DNA from: Pseudomonas paralcaligenes
GTDB lineage: Bacteria > Pseudomonadota > Gammaproteobacteria > Pseudomonadales > Pseudomonadaceae
DNA length: 64,000 bases
NCBI RefSeq assembly: GCF_019655855.1
Contig: NZ_BPFX01000015.1
Coordinates: 3,043-67,042 of the forward strand
Reading direction: 5' to 3'
A model generated the notes under the pieces. That model did no database searches. It had not been told where the DNA came from and saw only the letters and a list, made by a program, of their open reading frames with translations. Below, in pieces: positions 7,754 to 15,269 of the stretch (position 1 is its first letter; every line of letters starts with the position of its first letter). The translations under genes were made by a program, and so were the position numbers.

Positions 7754-9073
7754 CTACAGGCCCAACGTCTGGCGCAGCGCGGCCAGCGGCCGGCGCAGCA
7801 GGAACAGGGCCAGCGGCACCCGTTCGCCGTACAGCTTGGCGGTGCCGCGCAGGCCGATGCGCGGCGGCGTCTCGGCGAACTCGGCGTCCAGCCGGTAGGC
7901 GAGCTGGCCGCTGCTCAGCGATTGCGCCTCGTAGGCCAGGCGCTGCAGGCGGGCGTCGTGGCGGTGCAGCGGGTCGCTGTCGAGGAACAGGCCGACCTCC
8001 GCGCCGGGCTGGAAGTCCAGCGCGTCGGCCACGGCCAGGTCGATGCGCAGTTCGGCATGGTTCGGGTCGGCGATCTCCATCAGCCGCTCGCCGGTCTGCA
8101 CCGGCCGGCCGATCCAGCGCTGGGCGTCGGCGAACACCGCGATGCCGTCGCGCTCGGCGCGTACCTCGGTACGTGCCAGCAGCTCGCGGGCGTAGTCGCG
8201 CTCGGCGCGTTTCTGCTCCGCGCGGGCGGCGAACAGGTCGATGCGCGCGCTGGACTCGGCGTCGCTGAAGGCGCGCTGGGTGTTGGCCTTGAGCTCGGCC
8301 TCGGCCACCTGCAGGCTGCGTTCCGCCACGTCGGCCTGGGCGCGGATGGTGGTGGCGTCGAAGCGCAGCAGCACGTCGCCCTTGGCCACCGCCTGGTTGG
8401 GCTTGACCAGGAACTCGGCGATCACCCCGTCCACCGGCGCGGCGACCACCTGGCCGTCGCGTGGCACCACCTCGGCGGGCGCCAGCACCGATTGGCGCAC
8501 CGGCACTAGCAGGAGCAGCAGCGCCGCCGCCGCGACCGCCAGGATGCGCCGCCGCGGCCAGCGCAGGCGCCAGGGCTTGCGCGGCTGCAGGGCGAGCCAG
8601 GCGTGGGCGTAGCAGTCGCCGAGCTGGGTCAGCAGGGCCTGCTCGGCGTCGCTCCAGGGCTGCTCGCGGGCGATCCACAGGCCGCCGAAGGGCTGCTGCT
8701 GGCGATCCAGCAGGGGCAGCCAGAACACCGAGCCGGCAGACAGCGCCTGCCAGTCGCCACGGGCCTGCTCGTTGAGCGACTCGGCGGCGATCACCTGGGG
8801 CTGGGCGGAGCGGCCCTGGTCGTGCAATTGCTGGACGGCGTTCTCGACGAAGGCGACGAAGGGGGAGTGGGGCTCGACGACGCTGATGCCAGTCAGCGAC
8901 CGCACCCGCCCCGCGATGAGCAGGGCGGCATGGCGGAAGCCGAACAGGCCCTGGGCGTCGTTGACCAGGGCATAGGCCAGGCTGTCGATGTCGGCGGCGG
9001 CGCGGGCCTGGCGCTGCAGGGCCAGGAAGCGGGCGAACACCTGTTCGGCCAGGCCCGGCACCTGCGCGGTCAT
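7754..9073 (-). CDS. GAF-domain HlyD family membrane-fusion protein
   Basis: 439 residues. The cytoplasmic N-terminus, about 1-165, is GAF-like (LVNDAQGLFGFRHAALLI, GSVFWLPLLDRQQQPFGGLW). A basic stretch and one transmembrane helix (ILAVAAAALLLLLVPV, about 177-195) follow, then a periplasmic HlyD adaptor with the split lipoyl domain (VVAAPVDGVIAEFLVKPNQAV and VRAERDGIAVFAD) and a coiled-coil hairpin rich in Ala, Glu and Arg. The start at 9073 overlaps the upstream stop (ATGA), and the stop abuts the M50 gene, so three adaptor genes form one coupled unit. The GAF part may sense a ligand or bind a partner. No ABC transporter or TolC-like gene is visible in this window. Confidence 0.87.
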   Translation of the reverse strand: MTAQVPGLAEQVFARFLALQRQARAAADIDSLAYALVNDAQGLFGFRHAALLIAGRVRSLTGISVVEPHSPFVAFVENAVQQLHDQGRSAQPQVIAAESLNEQARGDWQALSAGSVFWLPLLDRQQQPFGGLWIAREQPWSDAEQALLTQLGDCYAHAWLALQPRKPWRLRWPRRRILAVAAAALLLLLVPVRQSVLAPAEVVPRDGQVVAAPVDGVIAEFLVKPNQAVAKGDVLLRFDATTIRAQADVAERSLQVAEAELKANTQRAFSDAESSARIDLFAARAEQKRAERDYARELLARTEVRAERDGIAVFADAQRWIGRPVQTGERLMEIADPNHAELRIDLAVADALDFQPGAEVGLFLDSDPLHRHDARLQRLAYEAQSLSSGQLAYRLDAEFAETPPRIGLRGTAKLYGERVPLALFLLRRPLAALRQTLGL

Positions 9074-9852
9074 GGCGACTCCGGGAAGCGCGCGCTGCCG
9101 CTCATGCCGGCCAGCAGGCCGCTGGCGTTCTCGGGCAGGCTGCCGATCAGCAGCAGGGTCTGGCTGCCTTCGTCGATGCGTGCGCCCTGGCGCTTGACCT
9201 CGACCCGCAGGGGCTGGCCGGTCTCGTCGGGGACGAACTCGAAGTGCTCGCCGGGCTTGAGCCGGCCCAGCCAGCTGGACGGGACCAGCAGGTGCACTTC
9301 GAGCGTGCGGTTGTCGACGATCTCCAGCAGCGGCGTGCCGCTGGCGACGCTCTCATGCGGCCGCACCCGGCGCTGCACCACGCGGCCGCTGAACGGCGCG
9401 GTGACGCTGCAGCGCTTGACCTGCACCTGATAGACCTGGGATTCCGCCGCCGCCTGGGCCTGGCGCGCCTCGGCCAGCGCTACCTCGAAGCGGCCCACCG
9501 AGTTGAGCGCGGCCAGCTGCTTCTTGTTGCCCAGCTCTTCACGGGCGGCCCGGGATGCGGCCTGGGCGGCGTTGAGCTGGGCCTGGTAGGCGCTGCAGTC
9601 GAAGCGCACCAGCACCTCGCCCTGCTTGAAGTCCTGGCCCTCGGCGAACGGCATGTCGACGATGCGCCCGGCCAGTTCGCTGGACAGCACCGCCTGGTCG
9701 CGGGCGCGCAGCACGCCGCGCGCCGAGCGCTCGCCGGCCTGCGGGGCGGCCGTGGGGGCATCGAGGAGCGGGTCGTTTTCGGGCGAGGCGTGGATCGCCT
9801 GGGCGCAGAGCAGGCCCAGGATGATGCCGGTGCGGCACAGAGGGTGAGGCAT
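9070..9852 (-). CDS. Periplasmic adaptor (membrane-fusion) protein with signal peptide
   Basis: 260 residues. A Sec signal is evident (TGIILGLLCAQAIHA, cleavage near residue 22). The mature part begins with a barrel strand (ARGVLRARDQAVLSSELAGRIVDMPFAEGQDFKQGEVLVRFD), then a short helical hairpin and the second lipoyl half (CSVTAPFSGRVVQRRVRPHESVASGTPLLEIVD). This is the RND/HlyD adaptor fold in a compact form; without an N-terminal anchor it should be soluble or weakly attached in the periplasm. It is the first gene of the cassette: 111 bp separate it from the upstream membrane-protein gene, and its stop overlaps the next start. No matching inner-membrane pump is seen here. Confidence 0.87.
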   Translation of the reverse strand: MPHPLCRTGIILGLLCAQAIHASPENDPLLDAPTAAPQAGERSARGVLRARDQAVLSSELAGRIVDMPFAEGQDFKQGEVLVRFDCSAYQAQLNAAQAASRAAREELGNKKQLAALNSVGRFEVALAEARQAQAAAESQVYQVQVKRCSVTAPFSGRVVQRRVRPHESVASGTPLLEIVDNRTLEVHLLVPSSWLGRLKPGEHFEFVPDETGQPLRVEVKRQGARIDEGSQTLLLIGSLPENASGLLAGMSGSARFPESP

Positions 9853-9929
9853 GGTGGCAGTCCCTTGTTCTATGCCCCGCAGTGTACGGAAGAAGCGGGG
9901 TTGCGCAAACGTCCCGTTAACGCTCCCCG

Positions 9930-9962
9930 GGAGGGGGCGCGGGTTGCACCCGCCCTACGATG
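9930..9962. repeat. Intergenic inverted repeat (GGGCGCGGGTTGCACCCGCCC type)
   Basis: CGGGTTGCACCCG is an inverted repeat followed by CCCTACG. The same core (CGGGTTGCACCCGCCCTACG) recurs at 54079-54098, and a related longer form occurs at 40101-40159. It behaves as a dispersed extragenic repeat of this genome. Confidence 0.6.
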
Positions 9963-9963
9963 G

Positions 9964-10569
9964 TCAGGGTGTGGTCTGTTCGCCGGACCACTGCTGCAGC
10001 GCCTTGACCCGGGCCTGGCTGTCGGCCATGGGCTTGGCCAGGGATTCCTCGTAGAAGTCCAGCCAGCTGCGCGAACCGGGCGTCATGCCGGCCAGTTCGC
10101 GCATGCCGTTCTTCAGGGCGTTGAGGGTGTGCTGGTAGTTGTGTTCCTGGCCGATCAGGGTGCGCGCCACCATGCGCACGTTGTCCCGGTCCTGCCGGCG
10201 CGGTTCCGCGCCCTGTTCCGGCACCGCCTCGGCGGCGGAAGGCGCCACCTGCTGCTGGGCCTGCAGCAGGATGAGCTTCTGCTGGTCCTTGATCTGCTGC
10301 TGCAACGGCGCGATCTGCAGTTGCAGCGCGCCGATCTCCTTCTGCAGGGCCTCGACGCTGGCCATGCTCGCCATGGCCGCCTGTTCGTCCGCGTCGGCGC
10401 CGCCCGAGGAACCGAGCACGGCCACCAGCACCCAGGCGATGAGGTTGAACAGCAGGGCGCCGGCCAGGCCGAAGATCAGCAGGCGGTTGAGCCTGCCGGC
10501 TCTTTCCAGCTGCTCGATGCGCTGGTCGCTGGGGACGTCGGTGCCGGCGGTGTCGCTGTCTTCGTTCAT
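9964..10569 (-). CDS. Single-pass membrane protein with coiled coil, function unknown
   Basis: 201 residues from the ATG at 10569, preceded by AAGGA; an alternative ATG 24 bases upstream lacks a ribosome-binding site. An acidic N-terminus leads to one membrane helix (LLIFGLAGALLFNLIAWVLVAVL), then a Gln-rich heptad region (SVEALQKEIGALQLQIAPLQ and following) that should form a coiled coil, then a C-terminal helical segment with GQEHNYQHTLNALKNGM. It has the look of an envelope protein with a periplasmic coiled coil. No family recognised. It lies upstream of the adaptor operon on the same strand, so it could be its first gene, but a repeat-like inverted sequence at 9935-9963 lies between them. 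Confidence 0.7.
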   Translation of the reverse strand: MNEDSDTAGTDVPSDQRIEQLERAGRLNRLLIFGLAGALLFNLIAWVLVAVLGSSGGADADEQAAMASMASVEALQKEIGALQLQIAPLQQQIKDQQKLILLQAQQQVAPSAAEAVPEQGAEPRRQDRDNVRMVARTLIGQEHNYQHTLNALKNGMRELAGMTPGSRSWLDFYEESLAKPMADSQARVKALQQWSGEQTTP

Positions 10570-10642
10570 GGTCGCCTGTCCTTGTTCTGTCATGGCGTTG
10601 TGCCATTATTGTCCGAAGCCGGGCTATTGCCTAGCCATGGCT

Positions 10643-12052
10643 CTAGAACGAGGCAATGATCCTGCCCAGCAGTTCCATCGCCCTCTCGCTTTGGGCATCC
10701 CAGGGGTGCCCATGGTTCAGCCTGGCGCAATGGCGGAAGCCGCGGGTGGCGGAGAAGATCGGCCCGGGCGCCAAGCTGATGCCCTGGGCCAGTGCCAGCT
10801 GGAACAGTTGCAGCGAGTCCACCCGCTCGGGGAATTCGAACCACAGAAAGTAGCCGCCGCCGGGGCGGGTGACCCGGGTTTCCGCCGGGAAGTGGCGGGC
10901 GGCCGAGGCCAGCATGGCCGCCTGCTGGGTCTCCAGGGCGATGCGCAGCTTGCGCAGGTGGCGGTCGTAGCCGCCGTGCTGCAGGTAGTCGGCGATGGCG
11001 GCCTGAGCCGGCACCGAGGGCGAGATGGTGGTCATCAGCTTGAGCCGGCCGATCTGCTCGGCGAAGCGCCCGCCGGCCACCCAGCCGACCCGGTAGCCCG
11101 GCGCCAGGCTCTTGGAGAAGGAGCCGCAGTGCATCACCAGGCCGTCCCGGTCGAGGCTCTTCATCGGCCGCGGCGGGTGCGGCCCGTAGTACAGCTCGGC
11201 GTAGACGTCGTCCTCGATCAGCGGCACCTGGCGCTGCTGCAGCAGTTCGTACAGCGCCGCCTTCTTCGCCTCCGAGAGGCTGGCGCCCATGGGGTTCTGC
11301 AGGCTGCTCATGAACCAGCAGGCCTTGATCGGTAGTTGCGCCAGGCGCTTGGCCAGCACGTCGAGGTCGATGCCCTCGCGCGGGTGGACCGGGATTTCCA
11401 CCGCCTTCAGCTCCAGCCGCTCCAGCACCTGCAGGGTGGCGTAGAAGGCCGGCGACTCGATGGCGACCAGGTCGCCGGGGCGGGTCACGGTCTGCAGGCA
11501 GAGGTTGAGGGCTTCCAGCGCGCCGTTGGTGATCACCAGTTCCTCCAGCGGCAGGCGCACGCCGGCGACCATGTAGCGCAGGGCGATCTGCCGGCGCAGG
11601 TCGGGGTTGCCGCTGGTCATGTCGGCGATCACCGCGTGGCCGGGCATGTCGCGCAGGGCGTGGGCCATGGAGCGGGCCAGGCGCGGCAGGGGGAACAGGT
11701 CCGGGCTGGGGAAGGCCGAGCCGAAGGGCACGGTGTGTGGGTCCTTCAGCGAGCCGAGCACGGAGAACACCAGTTCGCTGACGTCCACCTCGGTGCTGGC
11801 GGCGGTGGGCGCGCTGGTTTCCGGCTCGGCCAGCGGCTGGCGCGCCAGCGCGCGGACGAAGTAGCCGGAGCGGGCGCGGGCCTGGATCAGGCCGCGGTCC
11901 TCCAGCAGGTAGTAGGCCTGGAACACGGTGGAGGGGCTGACCCCGTAGGTGCGGCTGGCGTGGCGCACCGAGGGCACCCGGTCGCCGGGGGCGAGCATGC
12001 CGCTGCGGATCAGCTCGGCGATCTGGTCGGCGAATCGCTCGTAGCGCTTCAT
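10643..12052 (-). CDS. MocR-type transcriptional regulator (GntR wHTH + aminotransferase-like domain)
   Basis: About 469 residues. The N-terminal 75 residues are a GntR winged helix (KRYERFADQIAELIRSGML, GDRVPSVRHASRTYGVSPST, RGLIQARARSGYFV). The rest is a fold-type I aminotransferase domain with the PLP lysine in CGSFSKSLAPGYRVGW, plus NPDLRRQIALRY, ITNGALEALNLCL and SSLQNPMGASLS. MocR proteins use PLP as an effector and usually regulate vitamin or amino-acid genes; the target here is unknown. The start at 12052 gives the usual family length, while an in-frame ATG at 12115 would place the start directly after the ccoG stop. The ccoG-MocR order is one I recall from P. aeruginosa (PA4131/PA4132). 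Confidence 0.85.
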   Translation of the reverse strand: MKRYERFADQIAELIRSGMLAPGDRVPSVRHASRTYGVSPSTVFQAYYLLEDRGLIQARARSGYFVRALARQPLAEPETSAPTAASTEVDVSELVFSVLGSLKDPHTVPFGSAFPSPDLFPLPRLARSMAHALRDMPGHAVIADMTSGNPDLRRQIALRYMVAGVRLPLEELVITNGALEALNLCLQTVTRPGDLVAIESPAFYATLQVLERLELKAVEIPVHPREGIDLDVLAKRLAQLPIKACWFMSSLQNPMGASLSEAKKAALYELLQQRQVPLIEDDVYAELYYGPHPPRPMKSLDRDGLVMHCGSFSKSLAPGYRVGWVAGGRFAEQIGRLKLMTTISPSVPAQAAIADYLQHGGYDRHLRKLRIALETQQAAMLASAARHFPAETRVTRPGGGYFLWFEFPERVDSLQLFQLALAQGISLAPGPIFSATRGFRHCARLNHGHPWDAQSERAMELLGRIIASF

Positions 12053-12117
12053 CTTGTCCGTGACTGTGGCCAGGGTCGGGCCACAGTCTAAGGGTATCGG
12101 CGGCGCGGCGGCCATGC

Positions 12118-13533
12118 TCAGCGTCCGCGTGGCGCCAGGAAGGTGCTGGCCGAGACCTGGCGCTCGCCGACATCGGCCTGGTTGACCACCTCGAACTCGA
12201 CCGGCGCCGGGATGCTCGCCAGCGGCTCGCGCAGCAGGACGACGCTCACCGGCACTTCGAGGATCTCGCCGGCGGCCAGGGCCAGGTCGCCGGGGCCGCT
12301 CATGGCGAACGGCTGCCCCTCGACCAGGCCCAGGTAGTAGCGCTGCGGGTGCTGGGTCTTGTTGATCACCTTGAGGCGGTAGACGTTCTCGATCTGGCCG
12401 GCGGCGTTCTCGCGGTACATGCCGCGGTCCTTGGCCACGTCGAGGGAGACCAGCGAGCGCGCCTGCAGGGCCCAGGCGAAGGCGCCGATCATCAGCACCA
12501 GCGCCGCCGCGTAGCCCACCAGGCGCGGGCGCAGCAGGTGGCGCCGGCCGCCCTGCATCTCGCGCTCGGAGCCGTAGCGGATCAGGCCACGGGCGTAGCC
12601 CATCTTGTCCATCACGCCGTCGCAGGCGTCGATGCAGGCGGCGCAGCCGATGCAGTCCACCTGCAGGCCGTCGCGGATGTCGATGCCGGTGGGGCAGACC
12701 TGCACGCACAGGGTGCAGTCGATGCAGTCGCCCAGGCCCTGGGCCTTGTGGTCGCTCTCCTTCTTGCGCGGGCCGCGATGTTCGCCGCGAGCCGCGTCGT
12801 AGGAAACGATCAGGGTGTCCTTGTCGAACATCACGCCCTGGAAGCGCGCGTAGGGGCACATGTACACGCAGACCTTCTCGCGCAGCCAGCCGGCGTTGAG
12901 GTAGGTGGCGGTGGTGAAGAACAGCACCCAGAACAGCGCCGCGCCTTCCAGCTGGCCGCTGAACAGCTCCACCGCCAGCGGGCGGATCGGCGTGAAGTAG
13001 CCGACGAAGGTCAGCGCGGTCAGCAGGCTCACCGCCAGCCACAGGCCGTGCTTGGCGCCCCGGCGCAGCAGCTTGGCCGGGCCCCAGGGCGCGGCGTCCA
13101 GCTTGATGCGCTGGTTGCGCTCGCCCTCGGTGAGCTTTTCCACCCACATGAACACCCAGGTCCACACGCTCTGCGGGCAGCTGTAGCCGCACCAGACGCG
13201 GCCGGCGAACACGGTGATGGTGAACAGGCCGAAGGCGCAGATGATCAGCAGCGCCGAGAGCAGGATGAAGTCCTGCGGCCAGAAGGTGGCGCCGAAGATG
13301 TAGTAGCGGTGCTCGGCCAGGTTCCACAGCACCGCCTGGCGGCCTTCCCAGTTCAGCCAGGCGGTGCCGAAGAAGATCAGGAACAGCAGGCCGGCGCCGT
13401 ACAGCCGCAGGTTGCGGAAGCGGCCGCTGAAGCTGCGGGTGTGGATCGGCCCGCCGGCCTGGGAAGGCGTCAGGCGGATGGGCTGGCGGGAGTCGATGGA
13501 CTCGATGATTTGCGCCGGTATGCGCTCGCTCAT
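12118..13533 (-). CDS. ccoG: Cytochrome c oxidase accessory protein CcoG (FixG/RdxA family ferredoxin-like membrane protein)
   Basis: 471 residues from the ATG at 13533 (MSERIPAQIIE), with GAGG upstream. Several membrane helices occur (GAGLLFLIFFGTAWLNW, FILLSALLIICAFGLF, later GYAAALVLMIGAFAWAL). Conserved cysteines appear in VWCGYSCPQSVW and VYMCPYARFQG. Two 4Fe-4S clusters are in CIDCTLCVQVCPTG and CIGCAACIDACD. The C-terminal Ig-like FixG domain contains YRLKVINKTQHPQRYYL. The family helps cbb3 oxidase assembly, probably by reducing Cu(II). It is an orphan copy: no ccoNOPQ or ccoHIS is in the window. I saw no TTGAT-N4-ATCAA Anr box upstream. Confidence 0.93.
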   Translation of the reverse strand: MSERIPAQIIESIDSRQPIRLTPSQAGGPIHTRSFSGRFRNLRLYGAGLLFLIFFGTAWLNWEGRQAVLWNLAEHRYYIFGATFWPQDFILLSALLIICAFGLFTITVFAGRVWCGYSCPQSVWTWVFMWVEKLTEGERNQRIKLDAAPWGPAKLLRRGAKHGLWLAVSLLTALTFVGYFTPIRPLAVELFSGQLEGAALFWVLFFTTATYLNAGWLREKVCVYMCPYARFQGVMFDKDTLIVSYDAARGEHRGPRKKESDHKAQGLGDCIDCTLCVQVCPTGIDIRDGLQVDCIGCAACIDACDGVMDKMGYARGLIRYGSEREMQGGRRHLLRPRLVGYAAALVLMIGAFAWALQARSLVSLDVAKDRGMYRENAAGQIENVYRLKVINKTQHPQRYYLGLVEGQPFAMSGPGDLALAAGEILEVPVSVVLLREPLASIPAPVEFEVVNQADVGERQVSASTFLAPRGR

Positions 13534-13658
13534 GGTGGGCCTCTTCGGGCGGTAATCAGGCTGAGCGAACTGTGCGCGACGGGCTGTTTGGATAACAGAC
13601 TCAGGTTTTCCAGGAAAAACCGTATCAGATGGCGCCCCCAGCGGGGCGCCACGGGTGG

Positions 13659-14987
13659 TCAAGGCGTCATGCGGAACACTTCGGGCGCCACCTTGCGGGT
13701 GATGGTGGCCTCGATCAGCAGGGTGCGGTGGGCCTTGAAGAACTCGGGGAACTGCGCCTTGGGAATGCGCAGCCCCGCCACGCTGGTGCTGGGCACCGCC
13801 AGGTAGCCGACCGGATGGTTCTTGCCCGGGTTGTAGGTCGGGCTGGCCAGCAGGCTGATGTACAGCTCCTGCATGGCGAAGTCGCGCTGGGCCTTGTCCA
13901 GTTCCTTGATGTTCAGGTACAGCGCGCGGAAGGCGGTGTTGTCCTTGTAGGGGTGGATGGAGTGGATGAATTTCTTGTACAGCCGCGCGTCGAGGCGGTC
14001 CTCCCCGCCCTGCTGGTAGAACTCGACGAAGTAGTCCTTCACCTCGTGGGCGAGGTCGTCGCTGAGGTGGACCACGGTGTTCTGGAAGGCGTCGCTGCGC
14101 TGCTGGATGTCCGGGTCGTGCTTGTCGATCTCCTTCTGCCAGGGGAAGGCGCCGTCGCCGTCCGGGTAGTCGCCGTCATCCACCGTCAGGGCGCGCAGGA
14201 TCAGTTGCCTGGTCAGCGGGTTGCCCGGCGTCTTGTTCAGGGTGATGGTGCTGTGGTTCTCCTTGGCGATCAGGCCGAAGGCGATCGCGCCGTTGCTGGG
14301 CGCGAGGACCGGTTCGCCGATGACCTTCTGCTCCTCGTCGAGCCGCACCTGCAGCCTGGCGCAGTTGAGGTTGGCGGTGCTGAAGTAGACCGTGCCGTCC
14401 GAGCCATCCGCGTCGACCAGTGCGCCGGTGAAGCCGCCGTAGCCCTTGTTGCCCACCAGCACCGTGGCGAGGATGCGGCCGCGGCCATACCAGGGCGTGG
14501 CGGAGAACAGGTCGCGCTCGGCCAGGGCGCAGGTGTAGGGCGACGCCAGCTCCAGGCCCTTGAGGATGTGCGTGCCGGTCTGGAAGTCCGGCTCGTCCCA
14601 GCCCTTGAAGGCGCGTCCGATGAAGCTGTGCCCCTTGTGCGCCAGCGGCGAGCCGAAGTTGGCCGGCGCCAGCATCAGGAAGCGCTTGATCGGCACCGTC
14701 GAAGGCTTGTGGAAGCGGGTCATCCAGTGGCGCACCACCAGGGCCCCGGTGCTGTGCACCACGATGTTCACCGAGCGCGGCGCGGTCGGCAGCCCGTGCT
14801 GCTTCCAGGCGTTCTGCATGGCCTCGGCCAGGTCGGCGAAGGTCACTTCGTTGTGCATGGACATCCAGTCGGCGAGCTTGATCACCACCGGCTTGACGGC
14901 GAGGTTGCTGGCGAGGAAGGCCTCCAGCTTCTGGAACGACGAGGGTTCGTCGCTCCAGCCATGGACGATGACGAGAGGTTCTGGCAT
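13659..14987 (-). CDS. Alpha/beta hydrolase, lipase/PGAP1-like
   Basis: 442 residues from the ATG at 14987 (MPEPLVIVHGWSDEPSSFQ), with GGAG upstream. The oxyanion motif is VIVHGWSD and the nucleophile elbow is NIVVHSTGALVV, an H-S-T-G variant of G-x-S-x-G. A large C-terminal part rich in DDGD, KEIDKHDPDIQQRSD and YPDGDGAFPW lies beyond the hydrolase core. No signal peptide is present, so it is predicted to be cytoplasmic. The family includes triacylglycerol lipases and GPI-deacylase-like enzymes; the substrate cannot be told. It is followed by an imperfect dyad (GGTTTT/AAAACC, about 13603-13620) and then ccoG, and has 282 bp of non-coding DNA upstream shared with the divergent GGDEF/EAL gene. 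Confidence 0.8.
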   Translation of the reverse strand: MPEPLVIVHGWSDEPSSFQKLEAFLASNLAVKPVVIKLADWMSMHNEVTFADLAEAMQNAWKQHGLPTAPRSVNIVVHSTGALVVRHWMTRFHKPSTVPIKRFLMLAPANFGSPLAHKGHSFIGRAFKGWDEPDFQTGTHILKGLELASPYTCALAERDLFSATPWYGRGRILATVLVGNKGYGGFTGALVDADGSDGTVYFSTANLNCARLQVRLDEEQKVIGEPVLAPSNGAIAFGLIAKENHSTITLNKTPGNPLTRQLILRALTVDDGDYPDGDGAFPWQKEIDKHDPDIQQRSDAFQNTVVHLSDDLAHEVKDYFVEFYQQGGEDRLDARLYKKFIHSIHPYKDNTAFRALYLNIKELDKAQRDFAMQELYISLLASPTYNPGKNHPVGYLAVPSTSVAGLRIPKAQFPEFFKAHRTLLIEATITRKVAPEVFRMTP

Positions 14988-15269
14988 ATGGGGATGCTCC
15001 GGGCAGTGGGGGCGGTGCTGCGTACCGGGAGCGTGGCGGCTGAAGGGGGACTGCATGGCAGTCTCGTCGCGATAGCCAGGTGACTCCCTGTCGTGGCGTT
15101 GTCGCTATGGAACGGCGCATAGCCCCGTACTTATAGATGTGGGAAGGGCGGCCGGCAAATGTGCCGGGCGGCGCGGCGCTGCCGTTGCGGTTGCCGTCCT
15201 GGCAGAAAGCCATCTATACCTGACTGACCGGCCCCGCACGGAGGGCGCGGGTCAGGAGAGTGCGACGCG

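Noticed and set aside
6366..8678. A 770-codon minus-strand frame overlapping the HlyD genes
   Set aside because: Arg/Ala/Pro-rich high-GC shadow of the M50-HlyD and GAF-HlyD genes, with no domain of its own.
10643..13327. One 894-codon fusion of the MocR regulator with an upstream domain
   Set aside because: The upstream part is a shadow frame of ccoG, whose own frame carries all Fe-S motifs.
13534..13658. Anr/FNR box upstream of ccoG
   Set aside because: No TTGAT-N4-ATCAA-like sequence is present in this interval.
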